This document shows, one piece after another, positions 7,852 through 16,705 of a DNA stretch of 64,000 nt. Numbering within the stretch: position 1 is the stretch's first letter; each line of letters starts with the position of its first letter. The notes under the pieces are model-generated. The model was not told where the DNA came from and did no database searches. It was given only the letters and a program-made list of their open reading frames with translations. Made by a program: the position numbers and the translations under genes. The DNA lies in the NCBI GenBank assembly GCA_910577015.1, contig CAJTKU010000003.1, forward strand, positions 62,001-126,000, given 5' to 3'. This DNA comes from an uncultured Lachnospiraceae bacterium. GTDB lineage: Bacteria; Bacillota; Clostridia; Lachnospirales; Lachnospiraceae.

Positions 7852-9306
7852 TTATTTATCGCCCATTTCATCCAGCAGGCGGATTTTGGTATCATACAGC
7901 TTTTTCGACAAGTCCACATATACTTTATGGGGATTCACGAGGCGCTTTGTTTCATCCCAGAGGGTATCCAGTTCCTGTTTACAGTACTCGCGGATTTCCA
8001 TGACGCTGGGAGAAGTGTAAATGCATTCCCCTTTATCAAAAATCTGTTTCAGGATGGGGCGGAGGGTATAGGCGCCGCCTTTTAATTTCGTCTTTTTCCA
8101 CGGTTCCGCAGGGTCAAACAGCAAAAGGTCCTCCTCTTCTTTATATATTTCATCCACCAGACAGATTAAGTCCGCTTTGACTTTGCCGGACTCTTTTTCA
8201 TATACCCGGTAAATCATTTTATTGCCGGGATTGGTGACTTTTTCTGTATTTTCGGAGAGTTTAATCTTAGGGATAAAAGTCCCGTCAGCGCCCTGTATGG
8301 CGGCAAGCTTGTAAACACCGCCGAAGGAAGGGTTGTCCTTGGAGGTAATCAGGTTGGTTCCCACTCCCCACGAGGTAATGGCAGCGCCCTGTACCTTCAG
8401 GCTGTCAATGAGAAATTCATCCAAATCATTGGAGGCAGAAATAATTGCGTCGGGAAAACCTGCCGCATCCAGCATTTTGCGCGCTTTTTTGGAAAGATAA
8501 GCCAAATCCCCGCTGTCCAGGCGGATGCCGTAAAAAGTCAGGGGGACGCCGGCGTCTCTCATTTCCGTGAAAACACGAATGGCGTTGGGAACGCCGGATT
8601 TTAATGTATCATAGGTATCCACAAGTAGGATGCAGGCTGAGGGGTACATATCCGCATAAGCCTTAAATGCGGTATATTCGTCGGGAAAACTCATAATCCA
8701 GCTGTGGGCGTGGGTACCCTTTACCGGGACATCGAACAATTGTCCGGCAAGCACGTTGCTGGTGCCGATACATCCGCCAATCATGGCAGCCCTTGCGCCG
8801 TAAGTGCCGGCGTCGGGACCCTGTGCCCGTCGTAAGCCAAATTCCATAATACCGTCCCCGCGCGCTGCATAGCAGACCCTTGCCGCCTTGGTTGCAATCA
8901 GGCTCTGGTGGTTTAAAATGTTCAGAATGGCGGTTTCCACAAGCTGTGCCTCCATAATAGGTGCAATGACTTTTATCATCGGCTCCCTCGGAAACATGAC
9001 CGTACCCTCGGGAATGGCATAGATATCGCCTGAAAACTTAAAGTTTTGCAGATATTCCAGAAAGTCTTCCTGAAAAATACCCAGGGAAGCCAGATAATCA
9101 ATATCCTCCTGCTCAAAATGCAGCTCCTTGATGTACTGGATTACCTGTTCCAGTCCGGCTGAAACTGCGTATCCGCCGTCGCAGGGAATGTTGCGGAAAA
9201 AGGCATCAAAAATGACGGTTTCATTTTGGTCCTTATTTTTAAAGTAGCCCTGCATCATGGTTAATTCATAGAGGTCGGTGAGCAGGGTAAGGTTTTGTCT
9301 GTCCAT
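7852..9306 (-). CDS. pncB: Nicotinate phosphoribosyltransferase
   Basis: The enzyme makes nicotinate mononucleotide from nicotinate and PRPP, the entry of the Preiss-Handler NAD salvage route. At 484 residues it has the family N-terminus (NLTLLTDLYELTMMQGYF), the central VKGTHAHSWIMSF region and the DSGDLAYLSKKAR PRPP-binding segment. I chose the start at 9306 because GAAAGGA lies just upstream on the minus strand and the homologous N-terminus begins there; a longer frame to 9438 would collide with the end of the neighbouring gene. It may be read with the upstream diguanylate cyclase gene, which ends 79 bases before it. Confidence 0.94.
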   Translation of the reverse strand: MDRQNLTLLTDLYELTMMQGYFKNKDQNETVIFDAFFRNIPCDGGYAVSAGLEQVIQYIKELHFEQEDIDYLASLGIFQEDFLEYLQNFKFSGDIYAIPEGTVMFPREPMIKVIAPIMEAQLVETAILNILNHQSLIATKAARVCYAARGDGIMEFGLRRAQGPDAGTYGARAAMIGGCIGTSNVLAGQLFDVPVKGTHAHSWIMSFPDEYTAFKAYADMYPSACILLVDTYDTLKSGVPNAIRVFTEMRDAGVPLTFYGIRLDSGDLAYLSKKARKMLDAAGFPDAIISASNDLDEFLIDSLKVQGAAITSWGVGTNLITSKDNPSFGGVYKLAAIQGADGTFIPKIKLSENTEKVTNPGNKMIYRVYEKESGKVKADLICLVDEIYKEEEDLLLFDPAEPWKKTKLKGGAYTLRPILKQIFDKGECIYTSPSVMEIREYCKQELDTLWDETKRLVNPHKVYVDLSKKLYDTKIRLLDEMGDK

Positions 9307-9385
9307 TTGCGTTATCCTTTCTTGAAACAATGGTGGGAGATATTGGTAAATATTGCGTTTATCATACGCTTTTTCAAGGGGTTCG

Positions 9386-10666
9386 TCAAGCAATGATGCG
9401 ATTTCTGCCGCTGCTTTTTCCCTCATACAGCTTTGCATCCGCCACTTGAAGAAGGTGGTGGATATTTGTGTTGACGCCTCCTTCAGCCAGACCGAAGGTC
9501 ATGGTGACATGTATCGGCTGTCCTTCATATTCTATGGATAAGCTGCGGATTTCGTCGAGAAGTATTTCTGTTTCGGCATATGCCGTCTTTAAGTTTGTAT
9601 CGTCGTAGAGGAAAAGAAACTCTTCCCCGCCCCAGCGCGCCACAATCCCTTTTTCCAGCATATGGTTTTTCAGGATGTCAGCGATGCGTTTCAGGACAAT
9701 ATCCCCGCATTCATGGCCGTAGGTGTCGTTAACGGATTTAAAAAAGTCAATATCCCCTATGCCAATCACAAAATTGTTGCCGAATGTGTTGGCATTTATC
9801 TGGGTTTGTTTCAGGCGTTTATCGGCAAAACGACGGTTGTTCAATTCAGTGAGGGTGTCCTGCTCCACAAGATTACGGAGCGAGCGCTGCATGAAAAGAG
9901 CGGAGTGGGCCATTTCGCTTAACTCGTCATTGCGCACCAGGACATCTGCATCCAATGTTTCCCAAAGGTTGCCGGTTGACACTTTAGAAAGAAAGACACG
10001 TATTTTCTGAAGTGCATTGAGCAGCCGGCGCGTATAAGAAGAAGAAATCAGGCTGACTACAACCATGCCAATCAGCGCAATAAGGATGATGGGCAGCACT
10101 GCCCGCGTAACAGTCGCGTTTACGTTGGCGGAGGGCTTGCCGGTATAGACCATGCCCACGATATCGCCATGGCTGTCATGAAGAGGCGTGTAATACGCAA
10201 AATACCGCTGCCCGTTAATGTTGGTATTGGTATAGAAGCGGGGTTTTCCCGAAAAAAGGATATCCTGGACAATGCCGGCGTTGGCAGTGGTACCGGTAAT
10301 ACGATTGCCATCGGCATCCAAAATGGTGGTCAGCATCCGGGTATCCTGATAAAAAATCGTAATATCTATCTGTGTTTCGGCTTTTAATCTGTCAATAATG
10401 GAGGAATCATTGGTAAGAACCTGGCCGCCTTTCATAAACCGGGCGGACTCTTCCTCCAGATGGTAATCTCCGGGATATAACAAATCATAAGTCAGCATAA
10501 TATATTCCGTCATGTTTTTCAGTTCTGTCTGCACTTGCGCGTGCATGGCAGATTTCACGGTATAGTAGCTGAAGATGGTAATGACAAAACCAAGGACGAG
10601 CAGCGGCAGAATGCTCATGGCCTGCAGGGAACGGTATAAGTGCCCCTTCTTTTTCACTGAATGCAT
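9386..10666 (-). CDS. Membrane diguanylate cyclase (GGDEF domain) with extracytoplasmic sensor
   Basis: This 426-residue protein has an N-terminal membrane segment (about 18-38), an extracytoplasmic Cache-like region containing RYFAYYTPLHDSHGDIVGMVYTGK, a second membrane segment (about 190-212), a HAMP-like linker and a C-terminal GGDEF domain. The active-site motif is RWGGEEF, and the substrate region DIDFFKSVNDTYGHECGD is intact, so it should make cyclic di-GMP. The product-inhibition RxxD site five residues upstream is absent (LEKG there), so feedback inhibition at that site is not expected. The sensor resembles those of chemoreceptors for small metabolites; the ligand is unknown. Confidence 0.92.
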   Translation of the reverse strand: MHSVKKKGHLYRSLQAMSILPLLVLGFVITIFSYYTVKSAMHAQVQTELKNMTEYIMLTYDLLYPGDYHLEEESARFMKGGQVLTNDSSIIDRLKAETQIDITIFYQDTRMLTTILDADGNRITGTTANAGIVQDILFSGKPRFYTNTNINGQRYFAYYTPLHDSHGDIVGMVYTGKPSANVNATVTRAVLPIILIALIGMVVVSLISSSYTRRLLNALQKIRVFLSKVSTGNLWETLDADVLVRNDELSEMAHSALFMQRSLRNLVEQDTLTELNNRRFADKRLKQTQINANTFGNNFVIGIGDIDFFKSVNDTYGHECGDIVLKRIADILKNHMLEKGIVARWGGEEFLFLYDDTNLKTAYAETEILLDEIRSLSIEYEGQPIHVTMTFGLAEGGVNTNIHHLLQVADAKLYEGKSSGRNRIIA

Positions 10667-10689
10667 TATGTATCCTCCATATGCAGTCT

Positions 10690-10719
10690 ATTATAACATC
10701 AAGGGTTTTAGTAACACAA
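10690..10719 (-). promoter_or_regulatory. Sigma-A-like promoter of the diguanylate cyclase gene
   Basis: On the minus strand TTGTGT and TATAAT are separated by 18 bases, with the start codon 24 bases past the -10 element and a TGGAGGA ribosome site between. Confidence 0.6.
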
Positions 10720-10898
10720 GTAAAAAACAGACTCTGCCATTTTGCTTTTGAATATGAAAAATAGCAACTTAACTAAAATTGTTGTAGGATTAATGTGTTA
10801 CATGGAACACTGCAGTGAAAAGAAGCAAGATTTGTGTTTGCACGTTGCTTGGCACAAACTTGTTTAAGGAAAAAAGCAACGTAGAAATGAGGAATAAG

Positions 10899-12269
10899 AT
10901 GAAAAAGTATCAGAGAAAACTGGCTTTGGCGGTTGCTGCAGGTCTTTTGGTGACAGGGACAATCAGTGTTTCCGCGTCAGGCATAAGGGATGTGTTTGAC
11001 GCAAAGTATTACGCAGATACTTATCAGGATTTGATGAGTGCGTTTGGCTATGATGAAGAGGCTCTGTATCAGCATTTTCTTACATACGGTATTTCTGAAG
11101 GAAGAACCATGAGCCCTATTTTTGATATACAGGCATACCGTGCGGCCTATGCAGATTTGGATGCGGCGTTTGGGGAAAACTGGGACGCATACGTAGACCA
11201 CTATCTTGCGTACGGAGCAAACGAGGGAAGGACGGAAGGGATTCTGTTTGACCCCGCAGCGTATGCAAAGGCATATCCCGATGTGGCGGCAGCATTCGGC
11301 GATGATTACGGCGCAATAGTGGAGCATTATCTGACTTATGGAATAGCAGAGGGAAGGACGGAAGGCGTAATTGTGACAGCAGCGCCTGCTCCGGCAGTAA
11401 ATACGGCGCCTGTAGAAAATACACAGACCTCCTCTGCGGGTTCCTCTTCAGGGGAAGACTCCGGCACAACCACAACCACGGAAGGTTTTACTGTTAAAAA
11501 GACGCTTTATGCTGCGGTAAGCGGTGGAGAAAGGGTGCAGGTGACGGCTGACAATGCGGATACTTATTTCGATGTTTCGGGCACTACAATCAGCTTAAAG
11601 GAGAATGTCGCAATTTTTGAAGGCGCAGCGGGTACAAAAATCACGTCTTCCGAAGGCTATGCAACAGGTACGGCGGCAGCATTGGATTATCAGAGCGGCA
11701 AATCGATTGCCGTTGCTGCAGAAGTGACAGATTTGACAAGCTGCTTTAAAATAGAAGATGAAAGTGTGAAGCTGAATGAAGGAGCAAATGTCATTGGATG
11801 CGCTTCAAATACTTATGCGGTAATAAGTGACTCCAATATAGACACCTATGTTGAGATTGAAAGTGGTGCAGTAAAGCTTAAAACAGATGTAAAGCTGTAT
11901 ACCACATCGGCAGTGGCGAAAACGGATTTACCAAATTACTTTACAATAGGGGCAGACAATAGTCTTTCCCTAAAGGGAAGCGCAGTTTTGCTGGCTGAAA
12001 CGACTGTTGTAGATGCATCTAAGGCAGCAACATATGTAAAGGTTACACCGGCGTCTGTTGCATTGGGCAGTACAAAGCTGTATAGCGATGCCGATTCCAA
12101 GACGGAGATTACTGATGCAACAACAATTTTTGATGTTGCACCGGATGGAACCGTTACTTTAAAGAACGGTGCAGACGCTTACACGGCCGGCGGCAAGGAA
12201 ATAAACGCAGCCCAGATAGGCGATTACCTGACCTATACACCTGCAGCAACACCTGAGCCGGAGGAATAG
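10899..12269 (+). CDS. Secreted repeat protein with three YYADxYxD-type repeats
   Basis: The 457-residue product has a signal peptide (MKKYQRKLALAVAAGLLVTG, cleavage near VSASG). Three tandem repeats of about 45 residues follow, each beginning FDxxxYAxxYxDxxxAFG and ending HYLxYGxxEGR. A Ser/Thr/Pro-rich linker comes next (about 160-195), then several looser repeats of about 55 residues with a VTLKxGAxxY-like core. There is no LPXTG motif. The first repeat type is common in secreted or cell-surface proteins of Lachnospiraceae, but its binding partner is not known to me. I chose the start at 10899 (GAGGA six to seven bases upstream); 10887 and 10815 are possible. Confidence 0.75.
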   Translation: MKKYQRKLALAVAAGLLVTGTISVSASGIRDVFDAKYYADTYQDLMSAFGYDEEALYQHFLTYGISEGRTMSPIFDIQAYRAAYADLDAAFGENWDAYVDHYLAYGANEGRTEGILFDPAAYAKAYPDVAAAFGDDYGAIVEHYLTYGIAEGRTEGVIVTAAPAPAVNTAPVENTQTSSAGSSSGEDSGTTTTTEGFTVKKTLYAAVSGGERVQVTADNADTYFDVSGTTISLKENVAIFEGAAGTKITSSEGYATGTAAALDYQSGKSIAVAAEVTDLTSCFKIEDESVKLNEGANVIGCASNTYAVISDSNIDTYVEIESGAVKLKTDVKLYTTSAVAKTDLPNYFTIGADNSLSLKGSAVLLAETTVVDASKAATYVKVTPASVALGSTKLYSDADSKTEITDATTIFDVAPDGTVTLKNGADAYTAGGKEINAAQIGDYLTYTPAATPEPEE

Positions 12270-12279
12270 AAATTTAATA

Positions 12280-12300
12280 TTGCATGGCGGCAGCCCCAGC
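12280..12300 (+). repeat. Fragment of the palindromic repeat terminus
   Basis: The 21 bases TTGCATGGCGGCAGCCCCAGC match one terminal arm of the palindromic element found at three other places in the window. No partner arm follows, so this appears to be a remnant. Confidence 0.45.
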
Positions 12301-12310
12301 TATATTCCCC

Positions 12311-12340
12311 TTGACAACAAAGGCCGCCCGCGATTATAAT
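12311..12340 (+). promoter_or_regulatory. Consensus sigma-A promoter of the T-box/ileS operon
   Basis: A perfect TTGACA and a perfect TATAAT are separated by 18 bases. Transcription should start near 12347, at the beginning of the T-box leader. Confidence 0.8.
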
Positions 12341-12346
12341 TACTCT

Positions 12347-12611
12347 TGACAAAGGCTATGACAAAGACAGTAGGCAGTTTTCCGAAATTTCAGCGAGCCG
12401 GTGACGGTGCAAGACCGGCAGGAGTAGGGAATTGCTGAATATCACTTTTGAGCCGCGCGGGCAAAAGGCGCTTATGCCGAGTAGTCCGGGACGGATTCCC
12501 GCCGTTATCGGGAAACATATCCTTCCGGTTCGGATTAAGCGGGCGGAGGCGTATGCAGTAACAGGTGGTAACACGGAGTTTATAACCCGTCCTTTTACGG
12601 ACGGGTTTTTT
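12347..12611 (+). promoter_or_regulatory. T-box leader riboswitch, tRNA-Ile specific
   Basis: The leader carries the T-box hallmarks in order: a stem I region with AGCGAGCCGG and the GGTGCAAGACCGG distal loop, a specifier loop GAATATCAC holding the Ile codon ATC (12441-12443), the T-box sequence AGGTGGTAACACGG (12563-12576), and an intrinsic terminator (CCCGTCC/GGACGGG, 12586-12605, then six T). The ACGG of the T-box can pair with CCGT of the terminator to form the antiterminator. Uncharged tRNA-Ile should therefore permit transcription of the downstream lipoprotein gene and ileS. The ATC specifier fits the ileS gene downstream. Confidence 0.9.
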
Positions 12612-12666
12612 ATATGGAGCCGTGGAATCGTTATGCGCAGAAGAACTGTGCAGAAAAGAGGAAAAG

Positions 12667-13446
12667 ATGAAAAGAAATTGGAAATTATGGATTTTACTGT
12701 TGACGATGTGCTTTTTGACAGGCTGTGCCGCAGAAAAAGAAGAGGCAGATGCGGAGAATAAGGGAGATGTTACCACGAATACATCGGCGGCGCCGGAAGA
12801 AAGTGGTGAAAGTGAAGAAAGCGGCGTAGAACTGCCGGAGGGAGAGTATAGCTTTGTCGCTAAAATTTTCGGTGTTGATTATCTGGATTCTGAGAAAGGA
12901 CTTATTGTGAATGTTTCGGTGGAAAGCGGAAGAATAAGAGTAGGGGATAAAGTCACTTTGTTTAAGGCGGACGGTACCCAGATAGAAACCTGTGTGAATA
13001 AGCTGGAAGCGTTTTGTCAGGATAGGGGAGAAATTCTGAATATTTTAAATCCGGCGGAAATGTATCTTGCGGATTTAGGGGAGGACGATGTCAATCCGGG
13101 AGACATGTTGTTTGCCTTGGCAGGGGAAGGGGAGGAATCGGATTTTCCCAAGATAGATAATATCGGCTCCGCGTTTGTGATAGAAGACAGCTATACGATA
13201 GATGGAAACGGCGTTGCAAGCGGTAAAATGGAAAGCGGAAGAATATATCTCGGCGATACGGTGATGCTTGTTAAGGCGGACGGCACAGAAATCGAAGGCA
13301 GTGTAATAAGGATGGTACTGTTCAAAGAGGAATTGAATGAGATTGTGACAAACGATAGGGCGAGCATCACGCTGTCAGGTATAAGCTCAAGCGATATGGA
13401 GCGCGGTGATAAGCTGGTGGTAGTAAGCAAACCGGAAGAGGAATAA
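12667..13446 (+). CDS. Lipoprotein with two EF-Tu-domain-II-like barrels, under T-box control
   Basis: This 259-residue protein starts with a lipoprotein signal (lipobox LTGC, Cys at about residue 20) and an acidic Ser/Glu-rich linker. Two repeats of about 85 residues follow, each with the pattern ESGRIxxGDxVxLxKADGTxIE and a closing GD(M/K)L. That pattern is the translation-factor domain II beta-barrel (EF-Tu/EF-G family). There is no GTPase domain. The gene lies directly between the tRNA-Ile T-box and ileS, 45 bases from the latter, so it should be induced by isoleucine shortage. Function is unknown; a surface-exposed domain-II barrel is unusual. Start chosen by GAGGAAAAG upstream and by the signal peptide. 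Confidence 0.82.
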   Translation: MKRNWKLWILLLTMCFLTGCAAEKEEADAENKGDVTTNTSAAPEESGESEESGVELPEGEYSFVAKIFGVDYLDSEKGLIVNVSVESGRIRVGDKVTLFKADGTQIETCVNKLEAFCQDRGEILNILNPAEMYLADLGEDDVNPGDMLFALAGEGEESDFPKIDNIGSAFVIEDSYTIDGNGVASGKMESGRIYLGDTVMLVKADGTEIEGSVIRMVLFKEELNEIVTNDRASITLSGISSSDMERGDKLVVVSKPEEE

Positions 13447-13490
13447 ACGCATACAAAAAAGAAAAAGAACAGTAGGAAAGGATGATAACC

Positions 13491-16400
13491 ATGTATCAAA
13501 AAGTATCAACGGATTTGAACTTTGTGGAAAGGGAAAAGCAGGTGGAAGCGTTCTGGAAGGAAAACGATATTTTCCGAAAGAGCATGGAGACAAGGAAGGA
13601 AGGGCCTGTCTATACCTTTTATGACGGACCGCCTACCGCCAACGGCAAGCCGCATATTGGCCACGTGCTGACCCGCGTAATCAAGGACATGATTCCCAGA
13701 TACCGCACCATGAAAGGTTATATGGTGCCCAGAAAGGCCGGATGGGACACCCACGGGCTTCCCGTGGAAATCGAGGTGGAAAAGCTGCTGGGACTGGACG
13801 GCAAGGAGCAGATAGAAAATTACGGATTGGAGCCCTTCATTAATAAATGTAAGGAAAGCGTCTGGAAGTACAAGGGCATGTGGGAGGATTTTTCCGGCAC
13901 GGTGGGCTTCTGGGCGGATATGGACAATCCTTACGTCACCTATCATGACGATTATATCGAATCGGAATGGTGGGCGCTTAAGGAAATCTGGAATAAGGGG
14001 CTGCTCTATAAGGGCTTTAAGATTGTGCCTTACTGCCCCCGCTGCGGAACCCCGCTTTCTTCCCAGGAGGTTGCCCAGGGATATAAGGATGTAAAAGAAC
14101 GCTCCGCCATCGCCCGTTTCAAAGTAAAGGATGAGGACGCCTATATACTGGCATGGACGACCACGCCGTGGACCCTGCCCTCCAATGTGGCGCTCTGCGT
14201 GAATCCGGTGGAAACCTATGCGAAGGTGAAAGCGGCGGACGGCTATACCTACTACATGGCGGAGGCGCTTTTAGATACGGTGCTTGGCAGGCTGGGCGAC
14301 GCGGAAAATGAGCCGGCGTATGAAGTGCTGGAAACCATGACCGGCAAGGATTTGGAGTACAAGGAATATGTGCCGCTTTTTGATTATGCGGTAGATATCT
14401 GCGAAAAACAGCAGAAAAAGGCATTTTTTGTCACATGTGACAGCTATGTCACTTTGACGGACGGTACTGGGGTCGTGCATATTGCACCGGCCTTTGGTGA
14501 GGATGACGCCAAAGTAGGCCGCATTTATGATTTGCCCTTTGTACAGCTTGTGGACGGACAGGGCAATATGACAAAGGAAACGCCTTTTGCAGGCGTGTTT
14601 GTAAAGAAAGCGGACCCCATGGTCTTAAAGGCCTTAGAGGAGGCGGGGCTTTTGTTTGACGCCCCTAAATTTGAACACAGCTATCCCCACTGCTGGCGCT
14701 GCGATACCCCGCTTATCTATTATGCGAGGGAATCCTGGTATATCAAGATGACCGAGGTGAAGGAGGACTTAATCCGAAACAACAATACCATCAATTGGAT
14801 TCCGGAGTCCATAGGCAAGGGCCGATTCGGGGACTGGCTGGAAAATGTGCAGGACTGGGCGATTTCCCGAAACCGTTATTGGGGAACGCCGCTGAACATC
14901 TGGGAATGCGAATGCGGCTGCCAGCACAGCATCGGAAGCCGGAAAGAGCTTGCAGAGATGAGCGGCAACCCGGAAAATGCGAAGGTGGAGCTGCACAGAC
15001 CGTACATTGACGCCGTTACCATCAAGTGTCCCAAATGTGGAAAAGACATGCACAGGGTGCCGGAGGTAATCGACTGCTGGTTTGATTCCGGGGCAATGCC
15101 TTTTGCACAGCACCATTACCCGTTTGAAAACAAGGAGCTGTTTGAAGAACAGTTCCCTGCGCAGTTTATCTCTGAGGCGGTGGACCAGACGAGAGGGTGG
15201 TTTTATTCCCTGCTGGCAGAGTCCACGCTGCTCTTTAACAAGGCCCCCTATGAAAATGTTATCGTGCTTGGCCATGTGCAGGATGAAAACGGGCAGAAGA
15301 TGAGCAAATCCAAAGGCAATGCAGTGGACCCGTTTGACGCGCTTAAGACCTATGGCGCCGACGCCATCCGCTGGTATTTCTACGTCAATTCCGCGCCGTG
15401 GCTTCCTAACCGTTTCCACGGTAAGGCAGTGCAGGAGGGACAGCGTAAGTTTATGGGAACCCTTTGGAATACCTATGCTTTCTTTGTGCTGTATGCCAAT
15501 ATTGATAATTTTGACGCCACAAAGTATCAGCTTGATTATGACAAACTGACTGTGATGGATAAGTGGCTGCTTTCCAAGTTAAACACCGTCGTGTCGGAAG
15601 TGGACGATGATTTGAATCATTACCGCATTCCCGAAGCGGCGAGGGCATTGCAGGATTTCGTGGATGAAATGAGCAACTGGTATGTGAGAAGAAGCCGTGA
15701 GCGTTTCTGGGCAAAGGGTATGGAGCAGGATAAGATTAATGCCTATATGACCCTGTATACGGCCCTTGTCACCATCAGCAAGGCGGCGGCGCCCATGGTT
15801 CCGTTTATGACGGAGGATATTTACCAGAATCTGGTAAGGAGTATTGACAAAAAGGCGCCGGAAAGCATTCATCTCTGCGAGTTTCCTTCGGCAGATTCAG
15901 CGTATATGGACAAAGTGCTGGAAGAAAATATGGAAATTGTGTTAAAGGCAGTCGTGATGGGCCGTGCGTGCAGAAATACCGCCAATATCAAAAACCGTCA
16001 GCCGATAAGCGCCATGTTTATCAAGTCGCAGCAGGAATTGTCTGATTTTTATAAGGATATTATTGCCGAGGAGCTGAACGTTAAGGAGATTCGGTTTACA
16101 CAGGATGTCAGGGACTTTACTTCCTATACCTTTAAGCCGCAGCTTCGCACGGTCGGTCCCAAATACGGCAAGCAGCTTGGAATCATCCAGAAAACGCTGT
16201 CCTCTTTAGACGGCAATGCGGCGATGGATGAGTTAAAGGAAAAAGGCGCCCTGCGCTTTATGGCGGGCGATGTGGAGGTTGTCCTGACAGAAGAAGATTT
16301 GCTGATTGAGATGACGCAGAAGGAAGGTTATGTCACGGAAACGGATAATTATATGACGGTGGTACTGGATACCAACCTGACGGAGGAATTGGTTGAGGAA

Positions 16401-16655
16401 GGTTTTGTGCTGGAAATCATCAGCAAAATCCAGACCATGAGAAAAGACGCCGGATTTGAGGTGACGGACCATATCAGGGCGGCATTTTCGGACAATGAAA
16501 AGGTAGCCGGGATTGCCATGAAGCATAAGGAATCCATAGCCGGAAAGGTTCTTGCGGATGAAATGGATACCCAAAAATCCTATGAGATTGCCAAAGAGTG
16601 GAATGTAAACGGAGAAAATGTTACAATTTCAGTGGAAAGAGTGCATCGCAAGTAG
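13491..16655 (+). CDS. ileS: Isoleucyl-tRNA synthetase
   Basis: This class I synthetase charges tRNA-Ile. Visible are the HIGH region (DGPPTANGKPHIGHV), the CP1 editing region with WTTTPWTLPSN and GTGVVHIAPAFGEDD, the KMSKSKGN loop, and a C-terminal anticodon-binding domain. At 1,054 residues it is longer than the roughly 920-residue Bacillus-type enzyme and looks like the long type 2 form, which is often insensitive to mupirocin; that subtype call is inference. Start at 13491 fits AGGAAAGG at 13473-13480 better than the ATG at 13482. It is the second gene after the T-box leader. Confidence 0.97.
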   Translation: MYQKVSTDLNFVEREKQVEAFWKENDIFRKSMETRKEGPVYTFYDGPPTANGKPHIGHVLTRVIKDMIPRYRTMKGYMVPRKAGWDTHGLPVEIEVEKLLGLDGKEQIENYGLEPFINKCKESVWKYKGMWEDFSGTVGFWADMDNPYVTYHDDYIESEWWALKEIWNKGLLYKGFKIVPYCPRCGTPLSSQEVAQGYKDVKERSAIARFKVKDEDAYILAWTTTPWTLPSNVALCVNPVETYAKVKAADGYTYYMAEALLDTVLGRLGDAENEPAYEVLETMTGKDLEYKEYVPLFDYAVDICEKQQKKAFFVTCDSYVTLTDGTGVVHIAPAFGEDDAKVGRIYDLPFVQLVDGQGNMTKETPFAGVFVKKADPMVLKALEEAGLLFDAPKFEHSYPHCWRCDTPLIYYARESWYIKMTEVKEDLIRNNNTINWIPESIGKGRFGDWLENVQDWAISRNRYWGTPLNIWECECGCQHSIGSRKELAEMSGNPENAKVELHRPYIDAVTIKCPKCGKDMHRVPEVIDCWFDSGAMPFAQHHYPFENKELFEEQFPAQFISEAVDQTRGWFYSLLAESTLLFNKAPYENVIVLGHVQDENGQKMSKSKGNAVDPFDALKTYGADAIRWYFYVNSAPWLPNRFHGKAVQEGQRKFMGTLWNTYAFFVLYANIDNFDATKYQLDYDKLTVMDKWLLSKLNTVVSEVDDDLNHYRIPEAARALQDFVDEMSNWYVRRSRERFWAKGMEQDKINAYMTLYTALVTISKAAAPMVPFMTEDIYQNLVRSIDKKAPESIHLCEFPSADSAYMDKVLEENMEIVLKAVVMGRACRNTANIKNRQPISAMFIKSQQELSDFYKDIIAEELNVKEIRFTQDVRDFTSYTFKPQLRTVGPKYGKQLGIIQKTLSSLDGNAAMDELKEKGALRFMAGDVEVVLTEEDLLIEMTQKEGYVTETDNYMTVVLDTNLTEELVEEGFVLEIISKIQTMRKDAGFEVTDHIRAAFSDNEKVAGIAMKHKESIAGKVLADEMDTQKSYEIAKEWNVNGENVTISVERVHRK

Positions 16656-16705
16656 TATAATAGCAGTTGAAACAAAAGCAGACAAGAATCTTGAGGAGGA
16701 AAGTA

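Noticed and set aside
12340..12620. Cobalamin or other metabolite riboswitch
   Set aside because: The conserved elements present are those of a T-box (specifier loop, T-box sequence, antiterminator), and ileS downstream fits.
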